Part shown: positions 45,162 to 54,150 of the stretch, piece after piece | Layout: each line of letters opens with the position of its first letter | Numbering within the stretch: the first letter of the stretch is position 1 | NCBI GenBank assembly: GCA_001942045.1 | Contig: MSTD01000018.1 | Location: 9,171 to 69,774, forward strand | Reading direction: 5' to 3' | Length of the DNA: 60,604 bases | Origin: Mycolicibacterium porcinum | Lineage (GTDB): Bacteria > Actinomycetota > Actinomycetes > Mycobacteriales > Mycobacteriaceae | Notes under the pieces: generated by a model | Told to the model about the DNA's origin: nothing | The model's database searches: none | Seen by the model: only the letters and a program-made list of their open reading frames with translations | Position numbers and translations under genes: made by a program

Positions 45162-45590
45162 CTACTTCTGCCCCTCCAGCAGGTAGGCGTACGGGTCAGC
45201 TTCGCCACCAACGGATTCCGGCATCGGGTAATAGGTCTTGATGAGCAGGTTGCCCTCGTCATCCCAAGCGAACGTCTCGATGCTGTGCGCAACCCCAACG
45301 TTCGGCTCGGTGCCGAAGTGGTTCTCGCAGACCCATGCCATCTCGTTGCCATTGACCTGAACCGTGATCATCTTGATCTTGAGAATCGACTGGAACATGT
45401 CGAAGGCGTCCGACGTCGCGGCAGCGAACCCGTGCTTTTCCTCCGTGCCGACCGGATCGAACATGCGAACCTCACCGGGGCAGATGGTGCGCCATGATTC
45501 CACCCACTCGTCCTTCTTGCCCGCGTTCCACAAATCGGCGTGCTTGGACGCATGCGCCAAGCGAGCCTTCCGGCTCGGCACCTTGCTCAT
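45162..45590 (-). CDS. SnoaL-like protein
   Basis: A 142-residue protein of the NTF2/SnoaL-like group: HASKHADLWNAGKKDEWVES, WRTICPGEVRMFDPVGTEEK, DAFDMFQSILKIKMITVQVN and NEMAWVCENHFGTEPN are the conserved helix-strand units. It resembles the gene at 42611 only distantly. ATG at 45590 is used; an upstream in-frame ATG at 45614 is possible. It lies inside the block bounded by the two ychF 3' ends. Function unknown. Confidence 0.75.
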   Translation of the reverse strand: MSKVPSRKARLAHASKHADLWNAGKKDEWVESWRTICPGEVRMFDPVGTEEKHGFAAATSDAFDMFQSILKIKMITVQVNGNEMAWVCENHFGTEPNVGVAHSIETFAWDDEGNLLIKTYYPMPESVGGEADPYAYLLEGQK

Positions 45591-45660
45591 CTCTGGCCCC
45601 ATCTCCGTTCCCATCACCGTGATGGCAACACTAGCTGGACACCTGTCCAGCCGGAAGGGG

Positions 45661-45897
45661 CTATTTCTGCTGACCACCAGAAGCCAGCGCACCGTATTCG
45701 AGCGCTGCGAGCAGGTCGTCGCGCTGCAGGTCTGGATAATCGGCTAACACTTCATCGAAGGTCATTCCGCTGGCCAACAATTCCAGGACAGACTGCACCG
45801 AGATCCTCAACCCGCGGATCGCGGGCTTACCGTGCAACATCGCAGGATCGACCGTGATGCGATCCAAACGGCTGACGGGACTCGGCATGGCACCCAT
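45661..45897 (-). CDS. DUF433 protein (antitoxin-like), orphan
   Basis: A 78-residue protein: RLDRITVDPAMLHGKPAIRG, LRISVQSVLELLASGMTFDE and VLADYPDLQRDDLLAALEYG are the DUF433 core, a small HTH-like fold frequently found as the antitoxin next to a DUF5615 PIN-like toxin. No toxin gene is adjacent: the downstream gene is SnoaL-like and upstream is ychF, so it looks orphaned. ATG at 45897 or 45888. Confidence 0.8.
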   Translation of the reverse strand: MGAMPSPVSRLDRITVDPAMLHGKPAIRGLRISVQSVLELLASGMTFDEVLADYPDLQRDDLLAALEYGALASGGQQK

Positions 45898-45978
45898 TGT
45901 GCCCTCCCATTTCGGTGAACGAGACCAACGTCACCGTATGCGGAACCACCGACAACCAGGCGGTGGCGGTGTGGGGAG

Positions 45979-47052
45979 CTACACGTTGAAGCGGAACTCC
46001 ACAACGTCGCCGTCGGCCATCACGTAGTCCTTGCCTTCCATCCGGACCTTGCCCGCGGCCTTGGCGGCGGCCATCGACCCGGCCTCGACGAGATCGTCGA
46101 ACGACACCACCTCGGCCTTGATGAAGCCCTTCTCGAAGTCGGTGTGGATCACGCCGGCCGCCTTGGGGGCGGTGTCGCCCTGGTGGATGGTCCAGGCTCG
46201 TGCTTCTTTGGGCCCGGCCGTCAGATAGGTCTGCAGCCGCAGGGTGTGGAAGCCGGCGCGGGCCAGGGCGTCCAGACCGCGTTCGGTCTGCCCGATCGAC
46301 TCCAGCAGCTCTTGGGCCGACTCGTCGTCGAGCTCGATCAGCTCCGACTCGATCTTGGCGTCCAGGAACACCGCGTCGGCGGGGGCCACCAGCTCGCGCA
46401 GCTCGGCCTGTTTGGCCGGGTCGGTCAGCACCGACTCGTCGGCGTTGAACACATACAGGAACGGCTTGGTGGTCATCAAGTTCAGCTCACGCAGGATCGA
46501 CCAGTCTTTGCCCGTCGAGAAGAGCGTCTTGCCTTCATCAAAAATCGCCTGGGCCGCGACCGCTGCGTCCAGGACCGGCTTGCGCTCCTTGTTGTTACGG
46601 GCTTCCTTCTCCAGCCGCGGCACCGCCTTCTCCAGCGTCTGCATGTCGGCCAGGATCAGCTCGGTATGAATCACCTCGATGTCCGCATGCGGATCGACCC
46701 GTCCGTCGACGTGCACCACGTCGTCATCGGCGAACACGCGCACCACCTGGCAGATGGCGTCGCACTCGCGGATGTTGGCGAGGAACTTGTTACCGAGGCC
46801 GGCGCCTTCCGAGGCGCCCTTCACGATGCCCGCGATGTCGACGAACGTCACAGGCGCCGGCACGGTCTTCTCCGAGCCGAAGATCTCGGCGAGCTTGTCC
46901 AGCCGGGGATCGGGCAGCGGAACCACGCCCTCGTTGGGCTCGATGGTCGCAAACGGGTAGTTGGCCGCCAACACGTCGTTACGTGTCAGGGCATTGAACA
47001 GAGTCGACTTTCCGACGTTCGGCAAACCGACGATTCCCAGGTTCAGGCTCAC
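45979..47052 (-). CDS. ychF: Redox-regulated ATPase/GTPase YchF
   Basis: A 357-residue Obg-family P-loop protein: GLPNVGKSTLFNALTRNDVL (P-loop about 9-17), PFATIEPNEGVVPLPDPRLD, FVDIAGIVKGASEGAGLGNK, ICQVVRVFADDDVVHVDGRV, and a C-terminal TGS domain ending VEFRFNV. YchF (EngD/OLA1) prefers ATP and associates with ribosomes and the proteasome or stress response. GTG at 47052. It is divergent from a DUF6542 gene, as with Rv1112/Rv1111c by memory. A degenerate copy of its last codons lies at 45118. Confidence 0.95.
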   Translation of the reverse strand: MSLNLGIVGLPNVGKSTLFNALTRNDVLAANYPFATIEPNEGVVPLPDPRLDKLAEIFGSEKTVPAPVTFVDIAGIVKGASEGAGLGNKFLANIRECDAICQVVRVFADDDVVHVDGRVDPHADIEVIHTELILADMQTLEKAVPRLEKEARNNKERKPVLDAAVAAQAIFDEGKTLFSTGKDWSILRELNLMTTKPFLYVFNADESVLTDPAKQAELRELVAPADAVFLDAKIESELIELDDESAQELLESIGQTERGLDALARAGFHTLRLQTYLTAGPKEARAWTIHQGDTAPKAAGVIHTDFEKGFIKAEVVSFDDLVEAGSMAAAKAAGKVRMEGKDYVMADGDVVEFRFNV

Positions 47053-47136
47053 AGGGACCACAGTCTAAGCGGGTGTGACAGGCACGCCAGCGCGAGCTGG
47101 CAGCACGCGGCCAGACTGAGCCGGTACGGTCTACGT

Positions 47137-48330
47137 GTGTCAGGACAGCGCGCACAGTCGGCAGTGCCGGCTGACCATCGCTCTGTGCACCCGCGTTTCG
47201 CCGGTGTGCCGTGGTGGGGTGCTGTGCTGATCGCGATCACGGCTACCGCCATCGGTTTTGCTTTCGATGCCGGTTCGAGTGATCGCGAGCTCAGCGCGGT
47301 ATTCGCGGTCTGCTATTCCCTCGGTTGCATCGTGGCCGTTCTGGTGGTCCAGCAGGCCGGCTTGTTCACTGCTGTGATCCAGCCCCCACTAATACTTTTC
47401 GTCGCCGTTCCGGGGTCCTATTTCCTGTTCCGCGGCGGCCAGCTGGGTGGCATGAAGGATCTCGCGATCAACTGCGGATATCCGCTGATCGAACGTTTCC
47501 CCCTGATGCTTTTCCTCTCGGCCGCGGTGCTGCTGATCGGACTGGGGCGGTGGTATGTCAGCCTGACCTCGCGGCGCGGCGCCGCGACGGCCGAGCCGGC
47601 TGACTCCGGAACACCCAAAACGGCGACGGCAACGCCCGTCGCGGGGATTGTGTCATCTGTCACAGAGAAACTTTCTGGCCTCGTTCTCCGCAAACCCGCC
47701 ACCGCGTCGACGCGCCGGGACCGGAAGGCCCGGACGGAAGCGGCGGCGGACGCCCCGCCGCGACGCCGCCCATCCGAACGGCCACCCCGCCGGCGTCCGG
47801 CCGGAGCAGAGCCCGGCACCGGGGCAGCGGCGGCTGCCGCAACGGCCTCCGGACGGCCTCGCGGCGAACGCAGGCCCACCAAACCACGTCCCCGTCCGAG
47901 CCGTGCCACCGACGGCGATCTCGGCAGCGAACTGGACGGCGCGATGCCCGAGCGTCCGCGGCGCCCCCGGCCCCCGCGGACGGCGGAAGCCGGGGCCGGA
48001 GAACCCCGCCGGCGGGTGCGGACCCAGCCGCGCGAACCGCGCAAGAAGCCGCCGCCGGAGCGGCGTGAGCGTGAGGCCTCGTTCGACGCCCCGCGTGAGC
48101 GCCCGCAGCGGCAGCGCCGCCGTTTCGACGACTATCAGCCGTTCGAGGATTCGTTCGAGCAGCCGAACCAGCCGCCCAACGGTTCAGGCCGCTCGACGCA
48201 CCATCCCGTGTCGCGCGTGCGGTACCGCGGATCTGACGACGAGGATCGCCGGGTGGAGCACCGCACGCGGCCCCGGTCATCAAAGGGCGCAGCCGCCAGG
48301 GGCCGTCACTCGTGGGATTACGACGACTGA
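47137..48330 (+). CDS. DUF6542 membrane protein with long basic tail (Rv1111c-like)
   Basis: A 397-residue protein. The first 140 residues hold about four TM segments (VPWWGAVLIAITATAIGFAF, AVFAVCYSLGCIVAVLVVQQ, LILFVAVPGSYFLFRGGQLG, FPLMLFLSAAVLLIGLGRWY), the DUF6542 core. The remaining 250 residues are a Pro/Arg-rich disordered tail (PPRRRPSERPPRRRPAGAEP) that probably binds nucleic acid or anionic lipid. GTG at 47137 is used. It is divergent from ychF and convergent with ispH, as in the conserved mycobacterial block. Confidence 0.85.
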   Translation: MSGQRAQSAVPADHRSVHPRFAGVPWWGAVLIAITATAIGFAFDAGSSDRELSAVFAVCYSLGCIVAVLVVQQAGLFTAVIQPPLILFVAVPGSYFLFRGGQLGGMKDLAINCGYPLIERFPLMLFLSAAVLLIGLGRWYVSLTSRRGAATAEPADSGTPKTATATPVAGIVSSVTEKLSGLVLRKPATASTRRDRKARTEAAADAPPRRRPSERPPRRRPAGAEPGTGAAAAAATASGRPRGERRPTKPRPRPSRATDGDLGSELDGAMPERPRRPRPPRTAEAGAGEPRRRVRTQPREPRKKPPPERREREASFDAPRERPQRQRRRFDDYQPFEDSFEQPNQPPNGSGRSTHHPVSRVRYRGSDDEDRRVEHRTRPRSSKGAAARGRHSWDYDD

Positions 48331-48357
48331 TCGACTCCTAGGCCGATCGCACACCGA

Positions 48358-49371
48358 TCAGGAGCGCGGCGGGCGGATCTCACGCGGCAGGGCGAACACC
48401 AACGTCTCGTTGGCGGTGGTGACGGGCTGCACGGTCCCGTAGCCGTACTCGGCCAGTCGTTCGAGCACACCGCGCACCAGCACCTCGGGCACCGAGGCCC
48501 CGGACGTGACGCCCACCGTGGTGACGCCGTCCAGCCAGGCCGGGTCGATGTCCTCGGCGTAGTCCACCAGATGAGCGGCCTGCGATCCGGCGCCGAGCGC
48601 CACCTCGACCAACCGCACCGAGTTCGACGAATTGCGTGAACCCACCACGATCACGAGTTCACATTCGGGAGCCATCGCCTTGACGGCCACCTGGCGGTTC
48701 TGCGTCGCGTAGCAGATGTCGTCGCTTGGCGGGTCCTGCAGCGTCGGGAACTTCTCGCGGAGCCGGCGCACCGTCTCCATGGTCTCGTCGACGCTCAAAG
48801 TGGTCTGTGACAACCAGATGACCTTCTCCGGGTCGCGCACGGTGACCTTGTCCACCGCGTCCGGGTTGTCGACGACCTGGACGTGGTCGGGCGCCTCACC
48901 GGCGGTGCCGACGACCTCTTCGTGGCCCTCGTGGCCGATCAGCAGGATGTCGAAGTCGTCACGGGCGAACCGCTTGGCCTCGTTGTGCACCTTGGTCACC
49001 AGCGGGCAGGTCGCGTCGATCACCTGCAGGCTGCGCTCAGCGGCGGTCTCGTGCACAGTCGGCGCCACGCCGTGCGCCGAGAACACGACGATCGCCCCTT
49101 CGGGCACCTCGTCGGTCTCGTCGACGAACACCGCGCCGGCCTTGGCCAGCGTCTCCACCACGTGCTTGTTGTGGACGATCTCGTGGCGCACGTACACCGG
49201 GGCGCCGTGCTTCTCCAGGGCGCGCTCGACGGTCTCGACGGCGCGGTCCACACCGGCGCAGTACCCGCGGGGCTCGGCCAGCAGGACGCGTTTGCCGGAG
49301 GCCTGCGAACCACCGCCTGACCTCACCGAGCTGGTGGCACCCGGGATACCCATGTTGATTGTCGGCGGCAT
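48358..49371 (-). CDS. ispH: 4-hydroxy-3-methylbut-2-enyl diphosphate reductase
   Basis: A 337-residue IspH (LytB2-like). The 4Fe-4S ligands are Cys38 ([20 protein letters not shown]), Cys122 ([10 protein letters not shown]) and Cys220 ([16 protein letters not shown]); [20 protein letters not shown] and [12 protein letters not shown] are conserved. It makes IPP and DMAPP in the last step of the MEP pathway, which mycobacteria need for prenyl lipids. ATG at 49371 aligns with the known start ([12 protein letters not shown]); its position beside xseA/xseB matches M. tuberculosis Rv1110. Confidence 0.95.
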   Translation of the reverse strand: MPPTINMGIPGATSSVRSGGGSQASGKRVLLAEPRGYCAGVDRAVETVERALEKHGAPVYVRHEIVHNKHVVETLAKAGAVFVDETDEVPEGAIVVFSAHGVAPTVHETAAERSLQVIDATCPLVTKVHNEAKRFARDDFDILLIGHEGHEEVVGTAGEAPDHVQVVDNPDAVDKVTVRDPEKVIWLSQTTLSVDETMETVRRLREKFPTLQDPPSDDICYATQNRQVAVKAMAPECELVIVVGSRNSSNSVRLVEVALGAGSQAAHLVDYAEDIDPAWLDGVTTVGVTSGASVPEVLVRGVLERLAEYGYGTVQPVTTANETLVFALPREIRPPRS

Positions 49372-49433
49372 GTCTCCAGGGTACGGGGCGACAACGCAAC
49401 GGAGCCAGCCGTGGCTGTGGCTAGTCTGTGCAC

Positions 49434-50012
49434 ATGGGAACTGCACCGTACGGGGTCCGGCTGCTGGTGGGTGCGGCTGCGACCGCCCTGGAAGAAACCC
49501 GCAAGCTGCCTCAGACGATTCTGACCTACCCCATGACGGTGGCCAGTCAGGCGGCCAACCTCGTCATGCACGTTCAGCAGAACCTCGCTGAGCTGGTGGT
49601 CAAGGGTGACGAGACCCTCGAGCACCTGTTCCCGCCCAAGGATGAGCAGCCGGAGTGGGCCACCTTCGACGAGGACCTCGAGGCTGACACCGGCTCCGGG
49701 GACGACGTCGACGCGGCCGGTGACGGTGAGCGACGCACCGAGGGACGGTTCGCCCTCTACAGCACCGGGGAGCCGGAGTCGGCCGGCTCGACGAACGGCA
49801 AGGCCGCCGGCACGGCGGCTGCGGGCGAAGCCCCGGCCATCGCCGGTGAACTCGGGTACGACACGCTCACCCTGGCTCAGCTGCGCGCCCGGCTGACGTC
49901 ACTCAAGGTCGCCGACCTCGAGGCCCTGCTGGCCTATGAAGAGGCCGGCCGGGCCCGTGCACCGTTTGTCACGCTGCTCGCCAACAGGATCACCCGCGCG
50001 ACCGCGAAGTGA
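49434..50012 (+). CDS. Lipid droplet-associated-type protein (Rv1109c-like)
   Basis: A 192-residue protein with an amphipathic N-terminal half ([60 protein letters not shown]), a variable acidic/Ala-rich middle, and a C-terminal helical pair ([20 protein letters not shown]). Homologues next to xseA are annotated as lipid droplet-associated proteins in some databases (from memory). Its stop overlaps the GTG of xseA (GTGA). Start is ATG 49434; an ATG at 49428 is in frame. Confidence 0.78.
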   Translation: MGTAPYGVRLLVGAAATALEETRKLPQTILTYPMTVASQAANLVMHVQQNLAELVVKGDETLEHLFPPKDEQPEWATFDEDLEADTGSGDDVDAAGDGERRTEGRFALYSTGEPESAGSTNGKAAGTAAAGEAPAIAGELGYDTLTLAQLRARLTSLKVADLEALLAYEEAGRARAPFVTLLANRITRATAK

Positions 50013-51265
50013 CCGAACCGGGTCAATCGCCGGAGAATCCCTGGCCGGTCCGCGCGGTGGCGACCCGCGTCGCCAAATGGATCGACCGACTCGGCACGGT
50101 CTGGGTCGAGGGGCAACTGACCGAACTCAAGGTCCGCCCGGATTCGAAAACCGTCTTCATGGTCCTGCGGGACCCGGCGGCCGACATGTCGCTGACCCTG
50201 ACCTGCCCGCGTGATCTGGTGCGCAATGCCCCGGTCAAGCTGACCGAGGGCACGCAGGTGATCATCTGTGGCAAGCCCAATTTCTACACCGGCCGTGGCA
50301 CATTTTCGTTGCGGGTCAGCGAGATTCGCGCGGTCGGTATCGGCGAGCTGTTGGCGCGGATCGAACGGCTGCGCCGCCTGCTGGAGGCCGAAGGGTTGTT
50401 CGACCCGCGGCTCAAGCGGCCGATCCCGTTCCTGCCCAACACCATCGGGCTGATTACCGGCCGCGCCTCGGCTGCCGAGCGCGACGTCACCACCGTCGCC
50501 GGCGCCCGCTGGCCCGCGGTGCGCTTCGCGATCCGCAACACGATTGTGCAGGGGCCCAACGCGGTTCCGCAGATCGTCGAGGCTCTAGCAGCACTAGACG
50601 ACGACCCCGACGTCGACGTCATCGTCCTGGCGCGCGGCGGCGGCAGCGTCGAGGACCTGCTGCCGTTCTCCGACGAGACCCTGTGCCGGGCGATCGTCGC
50701 CTGCCGCACCCCGGTGGTCAGTGCGATCGGCCACGAACCCGACACTCCCCTGTCCGATCTGGTCGCCGACGTGCGCGCGGCCACCCCCACCGACGCGGCC
50801 AAGCGGATCGTGCCCGATGCGGCGGCCGAACAGGCGTTGATCACCGATCTGCACCGGCGCAGCGCCCGCGCCCTGCGCAATTGGGTTCATCGCGAGCAGC
50901 ACCACCTGGACCAGTTGCGTAACCGCCCGGTGCTGGCGCAACCGCTGGCGGGGCTCACCGCGCGAGCCGACGAGATCGCGCGTGCCCGGGCCACCGCCCA
51001 ACGCGACATCACCCGGAAGATCGCCGCGGAGGCCGACACCATCGGCCATCTGTCGGCGCGGCTGACCGCGCTCGGTCCGGCGGCGACGCTGGCGCGCGGC
51101 TATGCGGTGGTCCAGGCGGTCCCGGCGTCAGGCGCGCCGACGGTTCTACGTTCAGTGGACGATGCGCCGGAAGGCACCCGATTGCGGGTGCGGGTGTCCG
51201 ACGGAGTGATCACCGCCGTCAGCGACGGCAATGAGGCTGCAGCCGTCAGCGACGGTAGCGAGTAA
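50009..51265 (+). CDS. xseA: Exodeoxyribonuclease VII large subunit
   Basis: A 418-residue ExoVII large subunit. N-terminal OB fold ([40 protein letters not shown]), central catalytic core with [40 protein letters not shown] (active-site acidic region), [24 protein letters not shown] segment (here [17 protein letters not shown]), then a long coiled-coil arm ([20 protein letters not shown]). It cuts ssDNA with the small subunit encoded 15 bases downstream. Confidence 0.96.
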   Translation: MTEPGQSPENPWPVRAVATRVAKWIDRLGTVWVEGQLTELKVRPDSKTVFMVLRDPAADMSLTLTCPRDLVRNAPVKLTEGTQVIICGKPNFYTGRGTFSLRVSEIRAVGIGELLARIERLRRLLEAEGLFDPRLKRPIPFLPNTIGLITGRASAAERDVTTVAGARWPAVRFAIRNTIVQGPNAVPQIVEALAALDDDPDVDVIVLARGGGSVEDLLPFSDETLCRAIVACRTPVVSAIGHEPDTPLSDLVADVRAATPTDAAKRIVPDAAAEQALITDLHRRSARALRNWVHREQHHLDQLRNRPVLAQPLAGLTARADEIARARATAQRDITRKIAAEADTIGHLSARLTALGPAATLARGYAVVQAVPASGAPTVLRSVDDAPEGTRLRVRVSDGVITAVSDGNEAAAVSDGSE

Positions 51266-51280
51266 AGGGGCGCGAGCATA

Positions 51281-51499
51281 GTGAGTACGAAGCCTATTAG
51301 TGAACTGGGCTATGAAGAGGCCCGCGACGAGCTGATCGCCGTCGTGCAGCAGCTGGAGCAGGGTGGACTCGACCTCGATGCTTCGCTCAACCTCTGGGAA
51401 CGCGGCGAGAAGCTGGCACAACGTTGCGAGGAGCACTTAGCCGGAGCGCGGCAACGGGTTGAGCAGGCACTGGCCGCACGGGAGGCCGAAGAATCTTGA
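51281..51499 (+). CDS. xseB: Exodeoxyribonuclease VII small subunit
   Basis: A 72-residue ExoVII small subunit: ISELGYEEARDELIAVVQQL, EQGGLDLDASLNLWERGEKL, AQRCEEHLAGARQRVEQALA. This is the whole conserved family domain, a helical hairpin that binds the large subunit coiled-coil. GTG at 51281. It ends 31 bases before the KstR-like site of the 3-beta-HSD gene. Confidence 0.95.
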   Translation: MSTKPISELGYEEARDELIAVVQQLEQGGLDLDASLNLWERGEKLAQRCEEHLAGARQRVEQALAAREAEES

Positions 51500-51530
51500 T
51501 CCAGCAACTTCTTTTGCCGATCGCGCTCGA

Positions 51531-51550
51531 AACTGGAACCTGTTTCAGTT
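51531..51550. promoter_or_regulatory. KstR-like operator upstream of 3-beta-HSD gene
   Basis: TGGAACCTGTTTCA (51534-51547) satisfies TnnAACnnGTTnnA. The wider 20-base site from AACTG (51531-51535) to CAGTT (51546-51550) is palindromic except for one base pair. It ends 12 bases upstream of the ATG at 51563. This is the second such site in the window. Confidence 0.78.
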
Positions 51551-51562
51551 AAGCTGCCCGGC

Positions 51563-52648
51563 ATGGGTGACGCATCTCTGACCACTGAACTCGGCCGCGT
51601 CCTGGTGACGGGTGGCTCCGGCTTCGTCGGCGCCAACCTGGTGACCGAGCTGCTCGACCGCGGATACTCGGTGCGGTCGTTCGACCGTGCGCCGTCCCCG
51701 CTGGGCGATCACGCCGGCCTCGAGGTCATCGAGGGCGACATCTGCGACAAGCAGACCGTGGCCGCCGCCGTCAAGGACATCGACACCGTCATCCACACCG
51801 CCGCCATCATCGACCTGATGGGCGGCGCCTCGGTCACCGAGGAGTACCGGCAGCGCAGCTTCGCCGTGAACGTGGAAGGCACCAAGAACCTGGTGCACGC
51901 GGCGCAGGAGGCCGGCGTCAAGCGCTTCGTCTACACCGCCTCCAACAGTGTGGTGATGGGCGGGCAGGACATCGTCAACGGTGACGAGACGATGCCCTAC
52001 ACCGCCCGGTTCAACGACCTCTACACCGAGACCAAGGTGGTCGCCGAGAAGTTCGTGCTGGGCGAGAACGGCAAGCACAACATGCTGACGTGTTCGATCC
52101 GGCCCAGCGGTATCTGGGGCCGTGGCGACCAGACCATGTTCCGCAAGGTGTTCGAGAACGTGCTCGCCGGGCACGTCAAGGTGCTCGTCGGCAACAAGAA
52201 CATCAAGCTGGACAACTCGTACGTGCACAACCTGATTCACGGTTTCATCCTGGCCGGCCAGCACCTGGTCCCCGGTGGCACCGCGCCCGGTCAGGCGTAC
52301 TTCATCAACGACGGTGAGCCGATCAACATGTTCGAGTTCGCCCGCCCGGTCATCGCCGCGTGCGGCCGCAAGCTACCGACGTTCTACGTGTCGGGCAAGC
52401 TGGTGCACAAGGTGATGATGGCCTGGCAGTGGCTGCACTTCAAGTTCGCGTTGCCCGAGCCGTTGATCGAACCCCTTGCGGTGGAACGGCTTTACCTAAA
52501 CAACTACTTCTCGATCGCCAAGGCCAAGCGCGACTTGGGCTACGAGCCGCTCTTCACCACCGAGCAGGCCATGGCCGAGTGCATGCCCTATTACGTCGAC
52601 CTGTTCCGCCAGATGGAGTCCGGGCCCAAGCAGCCCGTCACCGCGTAG
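51563..52648 (+). CDS. 3-beta-hydroxysteroid dehydrogenase/isomerase (Rv1106c-like)
   Basis: A 361-residue extended SDR of the 3-beta-HSD family. NAD motif VLVTGGSGFVGANLVTELLD (about 13-32), VIEGDICDKQTVAAAVKDID, FVYTASNSVVMGGQDIVNGD, catalytic Tyr-x3-Lys in YTETKVVAEKF, SGIWGRGDQTMFRKVFENVL and C-terminal membrane-facing helices (WQWLHFKFALPEPLIEPLAV). It oxidises cholesterol to cholestenone or acts on similar sterols, the first ring step. The KstR-like site upstream fits this role, as does synteny with M. tuberculosis Rv1106c beside xseB. Confidence 0.92.
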   Translation: MGDASLTTELGRVLVTGGSGFVGANLVTELLDRGYSVRSFDRAPSPLGDHAGLEVIEGDICDKQTVAAAVKDIDTVIHTAAIIDLMGGASVTEEYRQRSFAVNVEGTKNLVHAAQEAGVKRFVYTASNSVVMGGQDIVNGDETMPYTARFNDLYTETKVVAEKFVLGENGKHNMLTCSIRPSGIWGRGDQTMFRKVFENVLAGHVKVLVGNKNIKLDNSYVHNLIHGFILAGQHLVPGGTAPGQAYFINDGEPINMFEFARPVIAACGRKLPTFYVSGKLVHKVMMAWQWLHFKFALPEPLIEPLAVERLYLNNYFSIAKAKRDLGYEPLFTTEQAMAECMPYYVDLFRQMESGPKQPVTA

Positions 52649-52660
52649 ACCGTCACGCCC

Positions 52661-52936
52661 TCAGCGGTACAGGTGCACCGGATGGTGCGTCGACTGTTCG
52701 ATGCGTGCCGACGCAGCATGCAGTAGGTCGCTGCCCAGCGCGATGAGCGCGCGGGCCGCGGCGATCTCTTCGCCGATCATCGGCGCTCCCGGATCTCTGG
52801 GATTTCGGTAGGCGTCACCGGTGGTGGACATCGTGTCGTCGCGCAGCTGCGCCCGGGCCGATGCGTGGGTGTGGACGTCGTCTTCGGAGAACTCGATCTC
52901 GACGAGCCATTTGTTGGTCAGATCCTTGTCATACAT
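52661..52936 (-). CDS. DUF1876 protein (Rv1738/Rv2632c-like)
   Basis: A 91-residue protein: WLVEIEFSEDDVHTHASARA, then GDAYRNPRDPGAPMIGEEIA, AARALIALGSDLLHAASARI, EQSTHHPVHLY, the DUF1876 fold that resembles ribosome-hibernation factors. In M. tuberculosis Rv1738 belongs to the DosR hypoxia regulon; I see no DosR box here, so hypoxic control is only a guess. ATG at 52936 follows GGAGGG by eight bases. It starts one base after the transporter gene ends, so the two are one operon. Confidence 0.88.
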   Translation of the reverse strand: MYDKDLTNKWLVEIEFSEDDVHTHASARAQLRDDTMSTTGDAYRNPRDPGAPMIGEEIAAARALIALGSDLLHAASARIEQSTHHPVHLYR

Positions 52937-52937
52937 G

Positions 52938-54011
52938 TCAATCACCCTCCACCTCTAAGGGTGCTCCGGATACGTCCCCGACACCAGGCCGGAGCGTGAG
53001 GAACAGGTGGCGCAACATGGCCAGGAACACCACCGCCCACACCGCCAGCGCGATCCAGCTCTCGGCGTAGCCGATGTACTCCACGATCGGCAACTGGTCG
53101 GCCTGGCCGAGGTAATGACCGCCGACGCCGTACATGCCGAGTGGGAAGACGATGCTCCACAGGGTGGCGTCGTAGCGCAGCGGAATGCGATGGATCCAGT
53201 GCCGCCAGATGCCGGCGGCGATCAACGGCGGAATCAGCCAAGTACCGAAGGCCCAGAAGAACACCGAGGCTCCCGCGATCAGGCCTCGGGTGGCCGCCAC
53301 CATGGGTGCGTCGGCCATCTCCACGATCCGGGCCCCGGCCACCACCGTGATCGCGGTGGCGCCCATCGCCACCCAGTAGGGCGCGGTCAGATCCGCCGGC
53401 AGCAGCGGGTACACCAGCATCCTGATCGCCACGAAAATTCCCGCCGCACCGTACAGAAATATCCCCACCGACCACGAGAACACCGCCAACAACGCCAATT
53501 CCGGACGGCCCGCCGCGATTTCGGGCTGCAATGCGGCGGCGAGCACCGCAACCGACTGGCTGGCCACCACCCAGATGAACCAGGTTCCGTTGGCGCGCTG
53601 CAACACTGGCCGGGCGGCCTGGCCGAGAACCGCGGTCCACGGCACCACGTAGCCCAGCACCATCCACGCCGCCCAGCCGACTGCCAGGAGTGTGAACGCG
53701 AGCCCGTAATGGGCGTCGGCAGCCAGCCTGGTGCCGACCACACACGTTGCCGCCACGAACGTGAACATGGCGAACCCACGACTCGGATCGGTCAGGTCGG
53801 CCATGAACTCACGGCGGTAGCGGGCAGTGCGCACCACGGTCAGGACCACCAGCACCAGATAGGCAACAACCGCGACCCACAGCAACATCACCGAAAGCGC
53901 ATGGGCGCGGTGGTAATTCATTGCGATGGACATGATCCCGGTGGCCATGACGAGTGCGAAGTAGCCGGGATGCAGGGTGCGTACGGCATCGCGGACTCTC
54001 GGCTCACTCAT
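52938..54011 (-). CDS. SLAC1/TehA-family transporter (C4-dicarboxylate/tellurite type)
   Basis: A 357-residue ten-TM protein. HPGYFALVMATGIMSIAMNY (about 14-33) is the conserved first segment, then LLWVAVVAYLVLVVLTVVRT, FAMFTFVAATCVVGTRLAAD, FAFGTWLIPPLIAAGIWR-like segments and WSIVFPLGMYGVGGHYLGQA with the Phe gate region of SLAC1/TehA. These move anions such as dicarboxylates, malate or tellurite. ATG at 54011. It is the upstream gene of a pair with DUF1876 and is divergent from the sulfatase operon. Confidence 0.85.
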   Translation of the reverse strand: MSEPRVRDAVRTLHPGYFALVMATGIMSIAMNYHRAHALSVMLLWVAVVAYLVLVVLTVVRTARYRREFMADLTDPSRGFAMFTFVAATCVVGTRLAADAHYGLAFTLLAVGWAAWMVLGYVVPWTAVLGQAARPVLQRANGTWFIWVVASQSVAVLAAALQPEIAAGRPELALLAVFSWSVGIFLYGAAGIFVAIRMLVYPLLPADLTAPYWVAMGATAITVVAGARIVEMADAPMVAATRGLIAGASVFFWAFGTWLIPPLIAAGIWRHWIHRIPLRYDATLWSIVFPLGMYGVGGHYLGQADQLPIVEYIGYAESWIALAVWAVVFLAMLRHLFLTLRPGVGDVSGAPLEVEGD

Positions 54012-54150
54012 GGCTCTGGTCTTACCACCGCCCGATCCGGCGAAAGCGTAAATTTCCGGCGACAGGCGCGCGAAGCGCCGTCCTGCCCGTGAGCGAACGC
54101 CTAAGGTCGGACTCGGGGTCGGGGCACAACGCAGGGGCAAGGAGCCAACC

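Noticed and set aside
48331..48357. CGATC-containing partial inverted repeat between DUF6542 and ispH genes
   Set aside because: Arms are short and broken; not convincing as a terminator.
52012..54150. Search for a DosR box upstream of the DUF1876/transporter pair
   Set aside because: No sequence close to the known DosR palindrome was seen between 54012 and 54150.
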